From positions 1 through 64,000 of the forward strand of contig NZ_MSSM01000015.1 in the NCBI RefSeq assembly GCF_004123795.1: a stretch of 64,000 nucleotides of DNA. The letters are read 5' to 3'. Made by a program: the position numbers and the translations under genes. This document shows, piece after piece, positions 53,276-62,148 of the stretch. The stretch is from Lacticaseibacillus chiayiensis. GTDB lineage: Bacteria; Bacillota; Bacilli; Lactobacillales; Lactobacillaceae. How positions within the stretch are numbered: position 1 is the stretch's first letter; every line of letters starts with the position of its first letter. The notes under the pieces are model-generated. The model made no database searches. It saw nothing but the letters and a program-made list of their open reading frames with translations, and was not told the origin of the DNA.

Positions 53276-53725
53276 ATGGATAACAACAAACAAAACGGCA
53301 TCAAGAAGGAACTTAAATTTGACGACGCGGTGATTGCTAAAATCGTCGGGATCACCTGCAATGAAGTCGAAGGCGTCTACTCGCTTGAAGGCGGCATGAT
53401 GGCGAATATCACTGATATGTTCACCAAAGATGAAGATCCGACAAAAGGTGTCAGCGTTGATTTAAGTGATGACAAAGATGTTTCCGTATCGCTTGATGCC
53501 ACGGTTCGCTATGGTGAAAACGTACCGGACATCTTCAACAAAGTCACCATGGCTGTGGCCAAAAATGTGCGGCAAATGACCGGCTTGAATGTCACTGAAG
53601 TCAAGATGACGGTCAAAGACATGCTGACAAGAGAAGAAATCGCCCGCAATGAGGCAAAAGATAAAGAGAAGGACAACGAAAGAGAAGGACAACGAAAAAG
53701 AGATGCAACCAGCCTAAGAGCGTGA
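53276..53725 (+). CDS. Asp23/Gls24 family envelope stress protein (second copy)
   Basis: A 149-aa Asp23 protein (FDDAVIAKIVGITCNEVEGVYSLEGG, then VKMTVKDMLTREEI) with a long charged Lys/Glu/Asp tail (AKDKEKDNEREGQRKR) lacking in the first copy. Its last residues and stop codon fall inside palindromic copy F, so the present C-terminus was probably created by that element. ATG 53276 follows AAAAGGAGCGATTAAG. Confidence 0.92.
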   Translation: MDNNKQNGIKKELKFDDAVIAKIVGITCNEVEGVYSLEGGMMANITDMFTKDEDPTKGVSVDLSDDKDVSVSLDATVRYGENVPDIFNKVTMAVAKNVRQMTGLNVTEVKMTVKDMLTREEIARNEAKDKEKDNEREGQRKRDATSLRA

Positions 53726-53831
53726 ACTGGCGCGGTTAGAAGTCGGAGTGTAAGTGGCCTCAGGCGTGATGGCCCGACCTTGGCCATTGCGCCTGAGGTT
53801 CTTACACGCAGACTTCTGGCCCAGTGAACGC
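53718..53831 (-). repeat. Palindromic element, copy F
   Basis: Inverted relative to copies C-E. Its inner arms (CTCAGGCG / CGCCTGAG) and outer AGAAGTC / GACTTCT pair differently from other copies. It overlaps the last codons of the second asp23 gene. Confidence 0.88.
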
Positions 53832-53841
53832 ATTTCAACAC

Positions 53842-53880
53842 AAAAGGGATAACCCCAGCCAACGGGGCTATCCCTTTTTA
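53842..53880 (+). terminator. Terminator of the Asp23 operon
   Basis: AAAAGGGATAACCCC / GGGGCTATCCCTTTTT stem. The following gap to 54032 shows no gene. Confidence 0.9.
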
Positions 53881-54032
53881 GCTACTCTCATTGCATTTGG
53901 CCAACTGGACAACGCTCAAAAAATTGTCCGCCATAAAATAATCGCTGTTTTAAATAGTCGCGAACCTTAATTAATTGACCTTCCCACGGATAACCTTTAG
54001 AATTTTCATCATTATGGATAAGGAGGAACAGC

Positions 54033-54719
54033 ATGGAATATTTGAAATTACTCGGCATTGTGATCATTGTTGTCGGCTTTGCTTTGAAGTGGGATACCAC
54101 AGCGGTTGTGGTGCTGGCCGCGATTGTAACGGCTGTCTTCTCCGGCATGAGCATTCCGGACTTATTGACGACATTGGGCCAGAGTTTCGTTGACAATCGA
54201 ATGGTGTCCTTGTTCTTCTTGACACTGCCTATGATCGGCTTGGTTGAAAGCCATGGCTTAAAAGAAGTGGCGGTCAACGGCATTCAAAAACTTAAAAAGC
54301 TCACGCCCAGTCGTATTTTGAACCTTTACTTATTGATCCGCGAATTAGGCGGTGTTTTTGGCATTTCATTGTCTGGCCAGGTGCAGTTTGTCCGTCCGTT
54401 GATTACGCCAATGGTCACCGCGGCGGCTGAATCCAAACGTAAACTGACAGATAAGGAAATTGATCTCATCAAAGCGCGGTCGGCAGCGACAGATAATTTC
54501 GGTAACTTTTTTGCCCAGAATCTGTTTGTGGCAACAGCGGGAGTCTTATTGATCGCCAGTACGATGAAAGGCCTCAAGCATCCGGTTGAACCCATGCAGG
54601 TCGTGTTGGCGTCTATTCCTGTTGCGATCATCACATTAGTCGTTGTGGCTATTTATAATCGCTGGTTTGATCGCCAGTTTGAGAACGCGACAGGCAGCAG
54701 CAAAGGGGGCAAGCGCTAA
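54033..54719 (+). CDS. DUF969 membrane protein (5-oxoproline transporter subunit, putative)
   Basis: A 228-aa membrane protein with about six helices of DUF969 (RELGGVFGISLSGQVQFVRPLITPMV, RSAATDNFGNFFAQNLFVATAGVLLI). In many Firmicutes DUF969 and DUF979 genes stand next to pcp or 5-oxoprolinase genes, and the pair is thought to take up 5-oxoproline (pyroglutamate). ATG follows AAGGAGGAACAGC. Overlaps the DUF979 gene by 1 bp. Confidence 0.85.
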   Translation: MEYLKLLGIVIIVVGFALKWDTTAVVVLAAIVTAVFSGMSIPDLLTTLGQSFVDNRMVSLFFLTLPMIGLVESHGLKEVAVNGIQKLKKLTPSRILNLYLLIRELGGVFGISLSGQVQFVRPLITPMVTAAAESKRKLTDKEIDLIKARSAATDNFGNFFAQNLFVATAGVLLIASTMKGLKHPVEPMQVVLASIPVAIITLVVVAIYNRWFDRQFENATGSSKGGKR

Positions 54720-55633
54720 TGGTTGATACCTTGCTTTTAGTCCTTTATGCCCTGATTGGCGTCGTGATGGCCATAGCCGGGATTGAATCGTTTCGCGCAA
54801 AAGATAACCCGGCGCGCATTGGAACTGGCTTATTTTGGCTCATCATGGCGGTTATTTTCGCTTTTGGCACATTACTACCGGCCATGATTGTCGGAGTCTT
54901 GGTTGTCGTCATCGGCGTTCTGGCCTTGTTCAAGCAGATTCAAATCGGAAAAATCAAACCGGTTGACGGTGTGCATGCGGCTCAGGCTGCCAAGCGACTC
55001 GGTGGCTGGGTCTTTGCTCCGAGCGTCGTGTTGGCTGTTGTTTCGATCGGTGTTGCCCAGTTTACCAAGCTTGGCGGGCAAGTCGGCATCGGGATCGGCG
55101 CGGCAGTTTCCTTAATTGTTGCGATCATCATGACAAGAGCATCTGGAAAAATGGTTTATAGTGATACGCAGCGGATGGTTCGCTCAGTTGGCGCTGCTGG
55201 GATTTTACCGCAGTTATTGGCAACCTTAGGGGCAGTCTTCACGGCAGCTGGTGTCGGTTCACTAACAGCTAAGTTAATTGCTGGCCTGTTTCCGGCTGGT
55301 AGTCATCTGGGTGGCGTCATCTTATACTGTGTGGCGATGGCCTTGTTCACGATTATTATGGGAAATGCATTTGCGGCCTTTGCGGTGATTACCGCCGCCA
55401 TTGGGATTCCATTTGTCATTGCCCAAGGTGCCAATCCGGCGATTGTTGCGGCGATTGGCATGACGTCGGGGTATTGTGGGACCTTACTGACACCGATGGC
55501 AGCCAACTTTAACAGTCTGCCGGTTGCGTTGCTGGAAATGGACGATCCATTGGGCGTCATCAAGCAACAGGCACCGATTGCCGTGCTGTTACTGGTGATT
55601 CAAATTGGCTTGATGTATTTCTTGGCATTTTAG
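54719..55633 (+). CDS. DUF979 membrane protein (5-oxoproline transporter subunit, putative)
   Basis: A 304-aa membrane protein, about nine to ten helices, of DUF979 ([39 protein letters not shown]). Coupled to DUF969; the two likely form one transporter. Followed 14 bp later by pcp. Confidence 0.87.
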   Translation: MVDTLLLVLYALIGVVMAIAGIESFRAKDNPARIGTGLFWLIMAVIFAFGTLLPAMIVGVLVVVIGVLALFKQIQIGKIKPVDGVHAAQAAKRLGGWVFAPSVVLAVVSIGVAQFTKLGGQVGIGIGAAVSLIVAIIMTRASGKMVYSDTQRMVRSVGAAGILPQLLATLGAVFTAAGVGSLTAKLIAGLFPAGSHLGGVILYCVAMALFTIIMGNAFAAFAVITAAIGIPFVIAQGANPAIVAAIGMTSGYCGTLLTPMAANFNSLPVALLEMDDPLGVIKQQAPIAVLLLVIQIGLMYFLAF

Positions 55634-55647
55634 AAAGGATACTGATT

Positions 55648-56295
55648 ATGAAGATTCTTGTAACGGGTTTTGACCCTTTTGGCGATGATAAAATTAATCC
55701 GGCAATTGAGGCGGTTAAACGCTTGCCAGACGAAATTAGCGGCGCAACGATTGTGAAGCTGGAAATTCCGACTAAGTTTAACGTGTCTGCTGACGTGGTT
55801 CATGATGCGATTGTGAAAGAAAAGCCGGACTATGTGCTTAGTATTGGCCAAGCTGGCGGTCGCTTTGAATTGACGCCGGAGCGAGTGGCTATCAACTTGG
55901 ATGATGGCCGGATTAAAGACAATGCCGGTTATCAGCCGCTGAACCATACGATTCACGAAGATGGGCAAACGGCTTATTTTACCCAGCTGCCGATTAAAGC
56001 GATGGCAAAAGCGATTCGCGAAGCCGGCGTCCCGGCCGCAGTTTCCAATACAGCCGGCACCTATGTCTGCAACCACATTTTCTATCAGGTGCAATACATG
56101 CGCGACAAGGAATTTCCGACCATCAAAGCCGGCTTTATGCACATTCCATTTTTGCCGGAGCAAGTCGTTGCCCGACCAGAAACGCCTGCATTGTCGCTTG
56201 AGGACGATGTAAAGGGCATCACGGCGGCGATCAAGGCGATTGTTGAACGCGATGGTAAGGGTGATCTTGAAACTGTGGAAGGTAAGAATCATTAA
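55648..56295 (+). CDS. pcp: Pyroglutamyl-peptidase I
   Basis: A 215-aa cysteine peptidase that removes N-terminal pyroglutamate from peptides. The catalytic Cys lies in [14 protein letters not shown] (about Cys143) and the His in [10 protein letters not shown]. The start is [18 protein letters not shown] follows AAAGGATACTGATT. With the DUF969/DUF979 genes it would form a pyroglutamate-peptide utilisation module. Confidence 0.95.
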   Translation: MKILVTGFDPFGDDKINPAIEAVKRLPDEISGATIVKLEIPTKFNVSADVVHDAIVKEKPDYVLSIGQAGGRFELTPERVAINLDDGRIKDNAGYQPLNHTIHEDGQTAYFTQLPIKAMAKAIREAGVPAAVSNTAGTYVCNHIFYQVQYMRDKEFPTIKAGFMHIPFLPEQVVARPETPALSLEDDVKGITAAIKAIVERDGKGDLETVEGKNH

Positions 56296-56452
56296 ACACA
56301 GTATGGTGAGAGCACGTTACTAAAATTAAAAATCGAAAGCTCATGCTTCTAATAGAAACAATCTCCGTATTTTCCGTTTCCTTCCCATAGGCGATATAAT
56401 AATAGTGGTAGAAAGTTTTCACTCAATGAACCTATACAAGGAGGGTGATTGC

Positions 56453-57073
56453 GTGAGTATCGGGATTATTGGATCAGGGAATGTAGGCCGTGCGCTTGGT
56501 CAGCTTTTCAGTCATGTTGGTGAAAAGGTGATTTTGTCACATCGGCATGGTGTGGCTTCGTTGGCGCCGGTTATTGCGGAAATGCGGTCGACGGTCGAAG
56601 CAGGCACCGTCGCGGAGGCGGCTGATCAAGATATTGTCGTGTTGGCAGTGCCGTTCAATGCGCTAGACGAGTTGCCGACAAAGGTAAAAGCAGATGCGGT
56701 CGTGATTGATGCGACGAACTATTTTCCTAGCCGTGATGGCGAGCGCCCGGCATTGACCGAGCATCGCACAACTTCTTCGGAGCTGGTGGCGCAGCACTTC
56801 GGTACCAAGAAAGTGGTGAAGGCGTTCAACACCATTGCCATGACGAAGATCCGCAGTCTGGCTAAGCCGAACCAGTCAAGCGATCGAATTGCGATTCCGA
56901 TTGCCGGCGATGATGCTGAGGCCAAACAAATCGTGACGGACTTGATTATGAAAATCGGGTTTGACGCCGTGGATCTTGGTGATTTAGCAGATAGCTATCC
57001 GGCACAGGCAGATGGCCCGTTGTTCCTGTTTACGGGAGATGCCGATCAGGTGCGGGCGCAGGCAAATAAATAA
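56453..57073 (+). CDS. F420-dependent-type NADP oxidoreductase family protein
   Basis: A 206-aa Rossmann protein: IGIIGSGNVGRALGQLF (dinucleotide loop), VVLAVPFNAL, VIDATNYFPSRDG, KAFNTIAM and a C-terminal DLGDLADSYP. The family is named for F420:NADP reductases, but lactobacilli lack F420, so the cofactor is probably NADP with an unknown substrate. GTG 56453 follows AAGGAGGGTGATTGC; upstream ATG codons lack ribosome sites. Confidence 0.85.
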   Translation: MSIGIIGSGNVGRALGQLFSHVGEKVILSHRHGVASLAPVIAEMRSTVEAGTVAEAADQDIVVLAVPFNALDELPTKVKADAVVIDATNYFPSRDGERPALTEHRTTSSELVAQHFGTKKVVKAFNTIAMTKIRSLAKPNQSSDRIAIPIAGDDAEAKQIVTDLIMKIGFDAVDLGDLADSYPAQADGPLFLFTGDADQVRAQANK

Positions 57074-57136
57074 CGGAAAGCTGCTGTTCATGCGCGTGTC
57101 ATTTTAGGCTCGGGCATGAGGCAGCTTTCCGTTTTA
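57072..57136. terminator. Bidirectional terminator
   Basis: AACGGAAAGCTGC / GCAGCTTTCCGTTTT stem extended by GCATGA pairing. Confidence 0.9.
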
Positions 57137-57195
57137 TTGATACGTCTAAAATCTAAAAGAGATCAAGGCCGAATCGTTCAGCGCCGGGCGCAGTG

Positions 57196-57870
57196 TTAGT
57201 GCGCAGGCTGTCCGATGCGGTCTTTGTGATTTTGTACGATCATTTTGGCAATGGCTTTGGCGATGTTCTGGTTTTTGAGGATAGGCCCATGGGAATAACT
57301 GCCGATGGTATTCTTGTAGCGCATCCCTTCGACACCGTCTTCAGGATTGTTGCCGTAGCCTTCGATCATTTTGCCTAAAGGTTTAAGCTTGTTCTTGTCG
57401 TCAAAATAGGTTCGGCCGCTGTGGTTTTCAAACGCCTTAACGGTTCCAAATTCAGTTTGGTACTTGGTGTCGCCAATCATACGACTATCGGGTTTGAACA
57501 CCGTGTGCAGCGGCAAAATGCCAAGCCCCTTGATCACGGTGCCTTCACTGGTCTTGTAATAATCGCCTAGCAATTGATAGCCACCGCAAATCGCCAGCAT
57601 CGGTTTGCCATTTTCGATATATTGGCCCAACGTTTTCGCGTAACGCAACAAATCTTTGGCCACGACAGTTTGTTCATAATCCTGACCGCCGCCGAAGAAA
57701 ATAAAGTCATAGTCGTTGGCGTTGAAGTCGTCGCCGAGGCTGATGTTATCGACTCGCACTTGGTAGCCTTGTTGATTCAACAAATAGCGCAGAATTTTAA
57801 CATCGCCGCTGTCGCCATAGGTATTCATGAGATCTTCGTACAAGTACGCGATTTTGATTGTGTCTGCCAT
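57196..57870 (-). CDS. gatD: Lipid II isoglutaminyl synthase glutaminase subunit GatD
   Basis: A 224-aa glutamine amidotransferase of the CobB/CobQ-like type. Catalytic Cys is in MLAICGGYQLLG (about Cys94) and His in GSYSHGPIL (about His189). With MurT it amidates the Glu of lipid II in Gram-positive cell walls. ATG follows GGAGGCACTTGATTC. The usual upstream partner murT is absent here: the minus-strand upstream gap ends in the terminator of an unrelated gene. Confidence 0.85.
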   Translation of the reverse strand: MADTIKIAYLYEDLMNTYGDSGDVKILRYLLNQQGYQVRVDNISLGDDFNANDYDFIFFGGGQDYEQTVVAKDLLRYAKTLGQYIENGKPMLAICGGYQLLGDYYKTSEGTVIKGLGILPLHTVFKPDSRMIGDTKYQTEFGTVKAFENHSGRTYFDDKNKLKPLGKMIEGYGNNPEDGVEGMRYKNTIGSYSHGPILKNQNIAKAIAKMIVQNHKDRIGQPAH

Positions 57871-57971
57871 GAATCAAGTGCCTCCGTTTGGTTTGATTGG
57901 CAACAGCTTATCACAAATTCATGATGAAAGAGAAGTCCTCGCATTGGGCGGCTGACACTTCGGCATCAAAA

Positions 57972-58026
57972 CAATGCGGTTAAAGATCGGTCATTGTAAA
58001 TCGTGATCGGTTCTTTAACCGCATTG
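57972..58026 (-). terminator. Terminator of the 126-aa gene
   Basis: AATGCGGTTAAAGA..CCGATCA / TGA.CCGATCTTTAACCGCATT hairpin, followed on the minus strand by GTTTTG. Confidence 0.88.
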
Positions 58027-58055
58027 ACGTTTAAGCTCTGACGTTCGCCAAAATG

Positions 58056-58436
58056 CTAGCGCTTGTGAGCCTTGATCCAAGGCTGGGCCTTTTCCTCGAT
58101 CGCCTTATAAATCGCATCCATATCAGGATAATCACTAATCTCAAATACGAATTCATCAGGCTGATCATGAAAAGTCGGTTTGTTGTTTAAAATGATATTC
58201 AACTGATCGAACTGGTTGTCACCGGTATCTTTCCGGATCTGATACGTGAAAAACGCCGCTTCATAGTTCTGAATATTGTCGGGTTCTTCATATAAGACTT
58301 CCATGAACTGATGATCGGTTCGATAGTTATCTTTTTTTAATTTGTCCCACAAAGCCTGATACTGCTGATGCAAATCAGTCAGTTGGGCATCGGTCAGTTG
58401 TTCGTTTTCCTTGATTTCTTTGCCGTCTAATTCCAT
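58056..58436 (-). CDS. Acidic hypothetical protein
   Basis: A 126-aa acidic, helical soluble protein (LTDLHQQYQALWDKLKKDN, FVFEISDYPDMDAIYKAIEE). No family recognised. ATG follows GAGGCGAAAAAA. Monocistronic with a clear terminator. Confidence 0.7.
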   Translation of the reverse strand: MELDGKEIKENEQLTDAQLTDLHQQYQALWDKLKKDNYRTDHQFMEVLYEEPDNIQNYEAAFFTYQIRKDTGDNQFDQLNIILNNKPTFHDQPDEFVFEISDYPDMDAIYKAIEEKAQPWIKAHKR

Positions 58437-58704
58437 TTTTTTCGCCTCTGAGTTAAGTTACTATTTCATTATCGAACTGTCAGGAAAGATTGTCAAAACG
58501 GTTCAGCGTTTATCATCGCACAACCTGTTTTCACGTGTTGCTTAATATAGAAAAAGTTGCCAAGGGACTACACGCCTATATCCATTTTTGACCCGTTTTC
58601 ACGTCAAGAAGACGGTTGAGCACACGGCACTTTTACGTTACACTTGACAGGTACGTGAAACCTTGTTTGTTCCACAAAATCAAATTGAAAAAACGGAGGC
58701 AGAC

Positions 58705-59436
58705 ATGGATCCAACAGCTTTTGTCCACGCTCTGGCTGATCACGGCATCGTCTTGGATGACCGCCAGCAGGATCAGTTCGCGGCTTATTACCAATATCTG
58801 ATCAGCGAGAATGAGAAAATGAATCTGACGGGCATCACAGCTGAAGGGGACGTCTACCTCAAGCACTTTTATGACTCATTGACGCTGGGGATGGTGCTGC
58901 CGGATTTGCAAAGCCAGCCGTTATCGCTTTGTGATGTCGGTGCCGGTGCCGGTTTTCCTTCGATTCCGCTTAAAATTGCGTTTCCGCAGTTAAAAATCAC
59001 AATTGTCGACTCATTGCAAAAACGGATCGGCTTCCTCGAACGCTTGACGGCACGCTTAAAATTGACAGATGTTCAGCTATTCCATGATCGCGCCGAAACT
59101 TTTGGTGCCAAAAAATCAGCACACCGCGGCCAATTCGATTTGGTCACAGCCCGTGCAGTGGCGGCGCTTAATATTTTAGCTGAACTGTGCCTGCCACTGG
59201 TGAAGCAACAAGGGCGATTTGTGGCCATGAAAGCTGCCGCAACAGCAGAAGAACTCATCGCCGCCAAGCCGGCAATCAGCTTGTTGGGCGGCAAGTTAGT
59301 CCAGGATACGGCGCTAACTTTACCGGAAACGGGCGATACCCGGCATTTGCTGGTGATCGAGAAAGTGAAGGCAACACCAAATAAGTACCCTCGCAAGCCA
59401 GGGGTACCAAAGAAGCAACCATTGGGAGGTGCATAA
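58705..59436 (+). CDS. rsmG: 16S rRNA (guanine527-N7)-methyltransferase RsmG
   Basis: The 243-aa SAM-dependent methyltransferase (GidB) modifies G527 of 16S rRNA. Features: NEKMNLTGIT near the start, HFYDSLT, the SAM loop DVGAGAGFPSIPLKIAFP, and TARAVAALNILAELCLPLVK. ATG 58705 follows GGAGGCAGAC. It heads the origin-proximal block with noc. Confidence 0.95.
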   Translation: MDPTAFVHALADHGIVLDDRQQDQFAAYYQYLISENEKMNLTGITAEGDVYLKHFYDSLTLGMVLPDLQSQPLSLCDVGAGAGFPSIPLKIAFPQLKITIVDSLQKRIGFLERLTARLKLTDVQLFHDRAETFGAKKSAHRGQFDLVTARAVAALNILAELCLPLVKQQGRFVAMKAAATAEELIAAKPAISLLGGKLVQDTALTLPETGDTRHLLVIEKVKATPNKYPRKPGVPKKQPLGGA

Positions 59437-59439
59437 CGC

Positions 59440-60267
59440 GTGGCTTTATCATTTTTTGGCCATAAAAAGCCAAACGACGAGACTGTTGTGCAACAGTTAC
59501 CATTGAATGCCATTACCCCCAATCAGTTTCAACCGCGGAAAGTCTTTTCAGCAGATTCGATTCAGGAGCTGGCGGCGACGATTAAGGAACATGGCTTGCT
59601 GCAACCGATTATCGTGCGTGAATATGCACCAGATCAATATGAAATCATTGCTGGGGAGCGGCGTTATCGGGCGATGCAGTTGTTGGGCTGGGAAAAAGCA
59701 CCGGCAATTGTCCAGAAGATGGATAATGACGAAAGCGCGTCCATGGCACTGGTTGAAAACCTGCAACGCGAAGGCTTGAGTGCGATTGAAGAAGGCCAGG
59801 CGTATGTGGCTTTGATGAAGCTCAACCAGTTGACCCAAGGCGCCTTGGCCCAGCAACTAGGCAAGAGTCAGGCATTTGTTGCTAACAAGATCCGCTTGCT
59901 GAAGCTCGATGCCCCGGTTCAGGAAGCCATCATGAAAGGGGTCATCAGCGAGCGGCACGGCCGAGAGCTACTGAAGCTTGATGAGGATCGCCAGGAACAG
60001 GCATTACACCAAATCGTGTCAGATAAACTAACAGTCAAAGAAACGGCTGGTTTGGTCAATGAATGGTTAAGACCAAAAAAACCAGAGAAAAAGCCCAAGC
60101 CAAAAGTTCGTCGGTCAGCCGTTAGCCACGATACCCGCATTGCCTGGAATACGCTGAAACGTTCAGTCAAAATGATTCGCGATACCGGTATGACCGTCAC
60201 GGCCAAAGAAGAAGATACCGATGACGCTTACCGCATGATTATCGAGATTCCGAAAGAGAAGAGATAG
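59440..60267 (+). CDS. noc: Nucleoid occlusion ParB-like protein Noc
   Basis: A 275-aa ParB/Spo0J relative: CTP-binding ParB core (QPRKVFSADSIQELAATIKEHGLLQPIIVRE, GERRYRAM), the helix-turn-helix LTQGALAQQLGKSQAFVANKIRLL, and a C-terminal dimerisation part. It begins at GTG 59440 after GGGAGGTGCATAAC, 3 bp after rsmG. It is called Noc because the canonical parB lies downstream after soj. Confidence 0.9.
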   Translation: MALSFFGHKKPNDETVVQQLPLNAITPNQFQPRKVFSADSIQELAATIKEHGLLQPIIVREYAPDQYEIIAGERRYRAMQLLGWEKAPAIVQKMDNDESASMALVENLQREGLSAIEEGQAYVALMKLNQLTQGALAQQLGKSQAFVANKIRLLKLDAPVQEAIMKGVISERHGRELLKLDEDRQEQALHQIVSDKLTVKETAGLVNEWLRPKKPEKKPKPKVRRSAVSHDTRIAWNTLKRSVKMIRDTGMTVTAKEEDTDDAYRMIIEIPKEKR

Positions 60268-60276
60268 GGGGAGCTC

Positions 60277-61044
60277 ATGACACACATCATCGCTGTCGCC
60301 AATCAAAAAGGCGGGGTTGGCAAGACAACAACGACTATTAATCTAGGGGCCTGTTTAGCTAACCTTGGTAAAAAAGTCCTGATTGTGGACGTTGACGCTC
60401 AAGGCAATGCCACGAGTGGGGTCGGGGTGCAAAAAGCCCAAGTTGAAAAAGACATTTACGATGTTTTGGTTAATGAAGATCCGATTACCGAAGCCATTTT
60501 GCCAACCAAACATAAAAATCTGTCCATCGTCCCTGCAACCATCCAGTTAGCCGGTGCCGAAATCGAGCTAACCAGTCAAATGGCGCGGGAGATGCGCTTG
60601 AAATTGGGTCTTCATCCGATCGAGGATCAGTACGATTACATTTTGATCGATTGCCCGCCTTCATTGGGTCAGCTTTCAATCAATGCGTTTACGGCGAGTG
60701 ATTCGATTCTGATTCCGGTTCAAAGTGAGTATTATGCGTTGGAAGGCCTGAGCCAGTTGCTTAACACCGTTCGGCTTGTCCAGAAACATTTCAATCCAAA
60801 TCTGGCGATCGAAGGGGTGTTGCTGACCATGTATGATGCCCGCACGAACCTTGGCGCGCAGGTGATCGATGAAGTGCGCAAGTATTTTGGCGATAAAGTC
60901 TATGCAACCGTGATTCCGCGGATTACCCGATTGGCAGAGGCGCCGAGTTATGGTCTCCCGATCGTGGATTTTGATCCAAAGTCGCGCGGATCTGAAGTTT
61001 ACGAAGCTTTAGCCAAGGAGGTGCTGGCTGCTCATGGCGAATAA
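60277..61044 (+). CDS. parA: Chromosome-partitioning ATPase ParA/Soj
   Basis: A 255-aa deviant Walker-type ATPase with NQKGGVGKTTTTINLGACLA, DVDAQGNATSG, DYILIDCPPSLGQLS. It acts with ParB in origin segregation and replication control. ATG follows AGGGGGAGCTC. Overlaps parB by 11 bp. Confidence 0.97.
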   Translation: MTHIIAVANQKGGVGKTTTTINLGACLANLGKKVLIVDVDAQGNATSGVGVQKAQVEKDIYDVLVNEDPITEAILPTKHKNLSIVPATIQLAGAEIELTSQMAREMRLKLGLHPIEDQYDYILIDCPPSLGQLSINAFTASDSILIPVQSEYYALEGLSQLLNTVRLVQKHFNPNLAIEGVLLTMYDARTNLGAQVIDEVRKYFGDKVYATVIPRITRLAEAPSYGLPIVDFDPKSRGSEVYEALAKEVLAAHGE

Positions 61045-61906
61045 GAACAGTAAAGGACTAGGGCGTGGCATTGACGCCATTTTCAAAGATTTTGAAAGCC
61101 CTGATCTGAGTGCTAATAATACCGTTGAGGAACTGCCACTGGTCGATATTCGACCGAACCCGTATCAACCGCGCAAAACGTTTGATCAGGAAGGCTTGAA
61201 GGAACTGGCGGATTCCATCAAGCAAACCGGTGTTTTCCAGCCGATTATTGTGCGCAAAAGCGTTTCCGGTTATGAAATCATCACAGGTGAGCGGCGTTTT
61301 CGTGCGTCTAAACTAGCTGGCAAGGAAACGATTCCCGCAATTGTCCGCGATTTTAACGATCCAGAAATGATGGAAATCGCGGTGCTTGAAAATCTGCAAC
61401 GCGAGGATCTGACGCCACTGGATGAGGCACAGGCTTATGAGACGTTGATCAAGCGCTTAAACCTGACGCAAGCAGAAGTTTCCGCACGGCTAGGCAAAAG
61501 TCGGCCGTACATTGCCAACTATCTACGTTTGTTAACGTTACCGCAGCAAGTCAAGCAAATGTTAAGTGCCAATCAGCTATCAATGGGGCAGGCGCGAACC
61601 TTGTTAAGTCTCAAAGACAAAACCAAGATGGTCAGTGTTGCCAAGAAGACCATTAGTGAAAATTTAACGGTTCGCCAGCTTGAACGGCTAATCAATCAGA
61701 TGAACGCCGGGACAAGTCGCTCGACATCAAAAGAAAAGCCTAAATCACCGTATGTCCGAGCGACCGAAAACCAGTTGGGTGAGCGCTTCGGCACGAAAGT
61801 CAATATTAATGAAGGCAGTAAAGGCAAAGGCAAGATCGAAATTGATTTTACATCCGAGCAAGATCTCAACCGGATCTTGGCGATGCTAGACGTCAATATC
61901 GATTAA
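61034..61906 (+). CDS. parB: Chromosome-partitioning protein ParB/Spo0J
   Basis: A 290-aa ParB: N-terminal KGLGRGIDAIF, the CTP/ParB core (RPNPYQPRKTFDQEGLKELADSI, GERRFRASKLAG), the helix-turn-helix LTQAEVSARLGKSRPYIANYLRLL, and a C-terminal dimerisation domain. It should load at parS sites and slide; no canonical parS site was found nearby by eye. Confidence 0.96.
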   Translation: MANKNSKGLGRGIDAIFKDFESPDLSANNTVEELPLVDIRPNPYQPRKTFDQEGLKELADSIKQTGVFQPIIVRKSVSGYEIITGERRFRASKLAGKETIPAIVRDFNDPEMMEIAVLENLQREDLTPLDEAQAYETLIKRLNLTQAEVSARLGKSRPYIANYLRLLTLPQQVKQMLSANQLSMGQARTLLSLKDKTKMVSVAKKTISENLTVRQLERLINQMNAGTSRSTSKEKPKSPYVRATENQLGERFGTKVNINEGSKGKGKIEIDFTSEQDLNRILAMLDVNID

Positions 61907-61932
61907 CCGGCCAACACTCTGGAGGTAGACGA

Positions 61933-62124
61933 ATGTACCAATTACATGATTTGGTTCAAATGAAGAAGCCGCATGCATGTGGAACGAATAAATGGGAAGT
62001 CATTCGCCTAGGCGCCGACATTAAGATTCGTTGCACGGGGTGCGGTCACATCGTCATGATGTCGCGCCGTGATTTTGAGAAGCGGCTTAAGAAAGTTTTA
62101 GGTCAGGCAGAACAGACAGATTAA
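61933..62124 (+). CDS. DUF951 protein
   Basis: A 63-aa protein (YQLHDLVQMKKPHACGTNKWEVIRLGADIKIRC) with a zinc-ribbon-like CxxC pattern, GCGHIVMMSRRDFEKRLKK. DUF951 is a conserved companion of parB and ychF in Firmicutes, function unknown. ATG follows GGAGGTAGACGA. Confidence 0.93.
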   Translation: MYQLHDLVQMKKPHACGTNKWEVIRLGADIKIRCTGCGHIVMMSRRDFEKRLKKVLGQAEQTD

Positions 62125-62148
62125 TCATAGAAAGTGTGAAATAAGCAA

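Noticed and set aside
55630-56292. 220-codon minus-strand frame opposite pcp
   Set aside because: Exactly covers pcp, whose catalytic motifs are intact; the reverse frame is a shadow.
59548-59856. Minus-strand frame inside noc
   Set aside because: Shadow of a well-identified gene.
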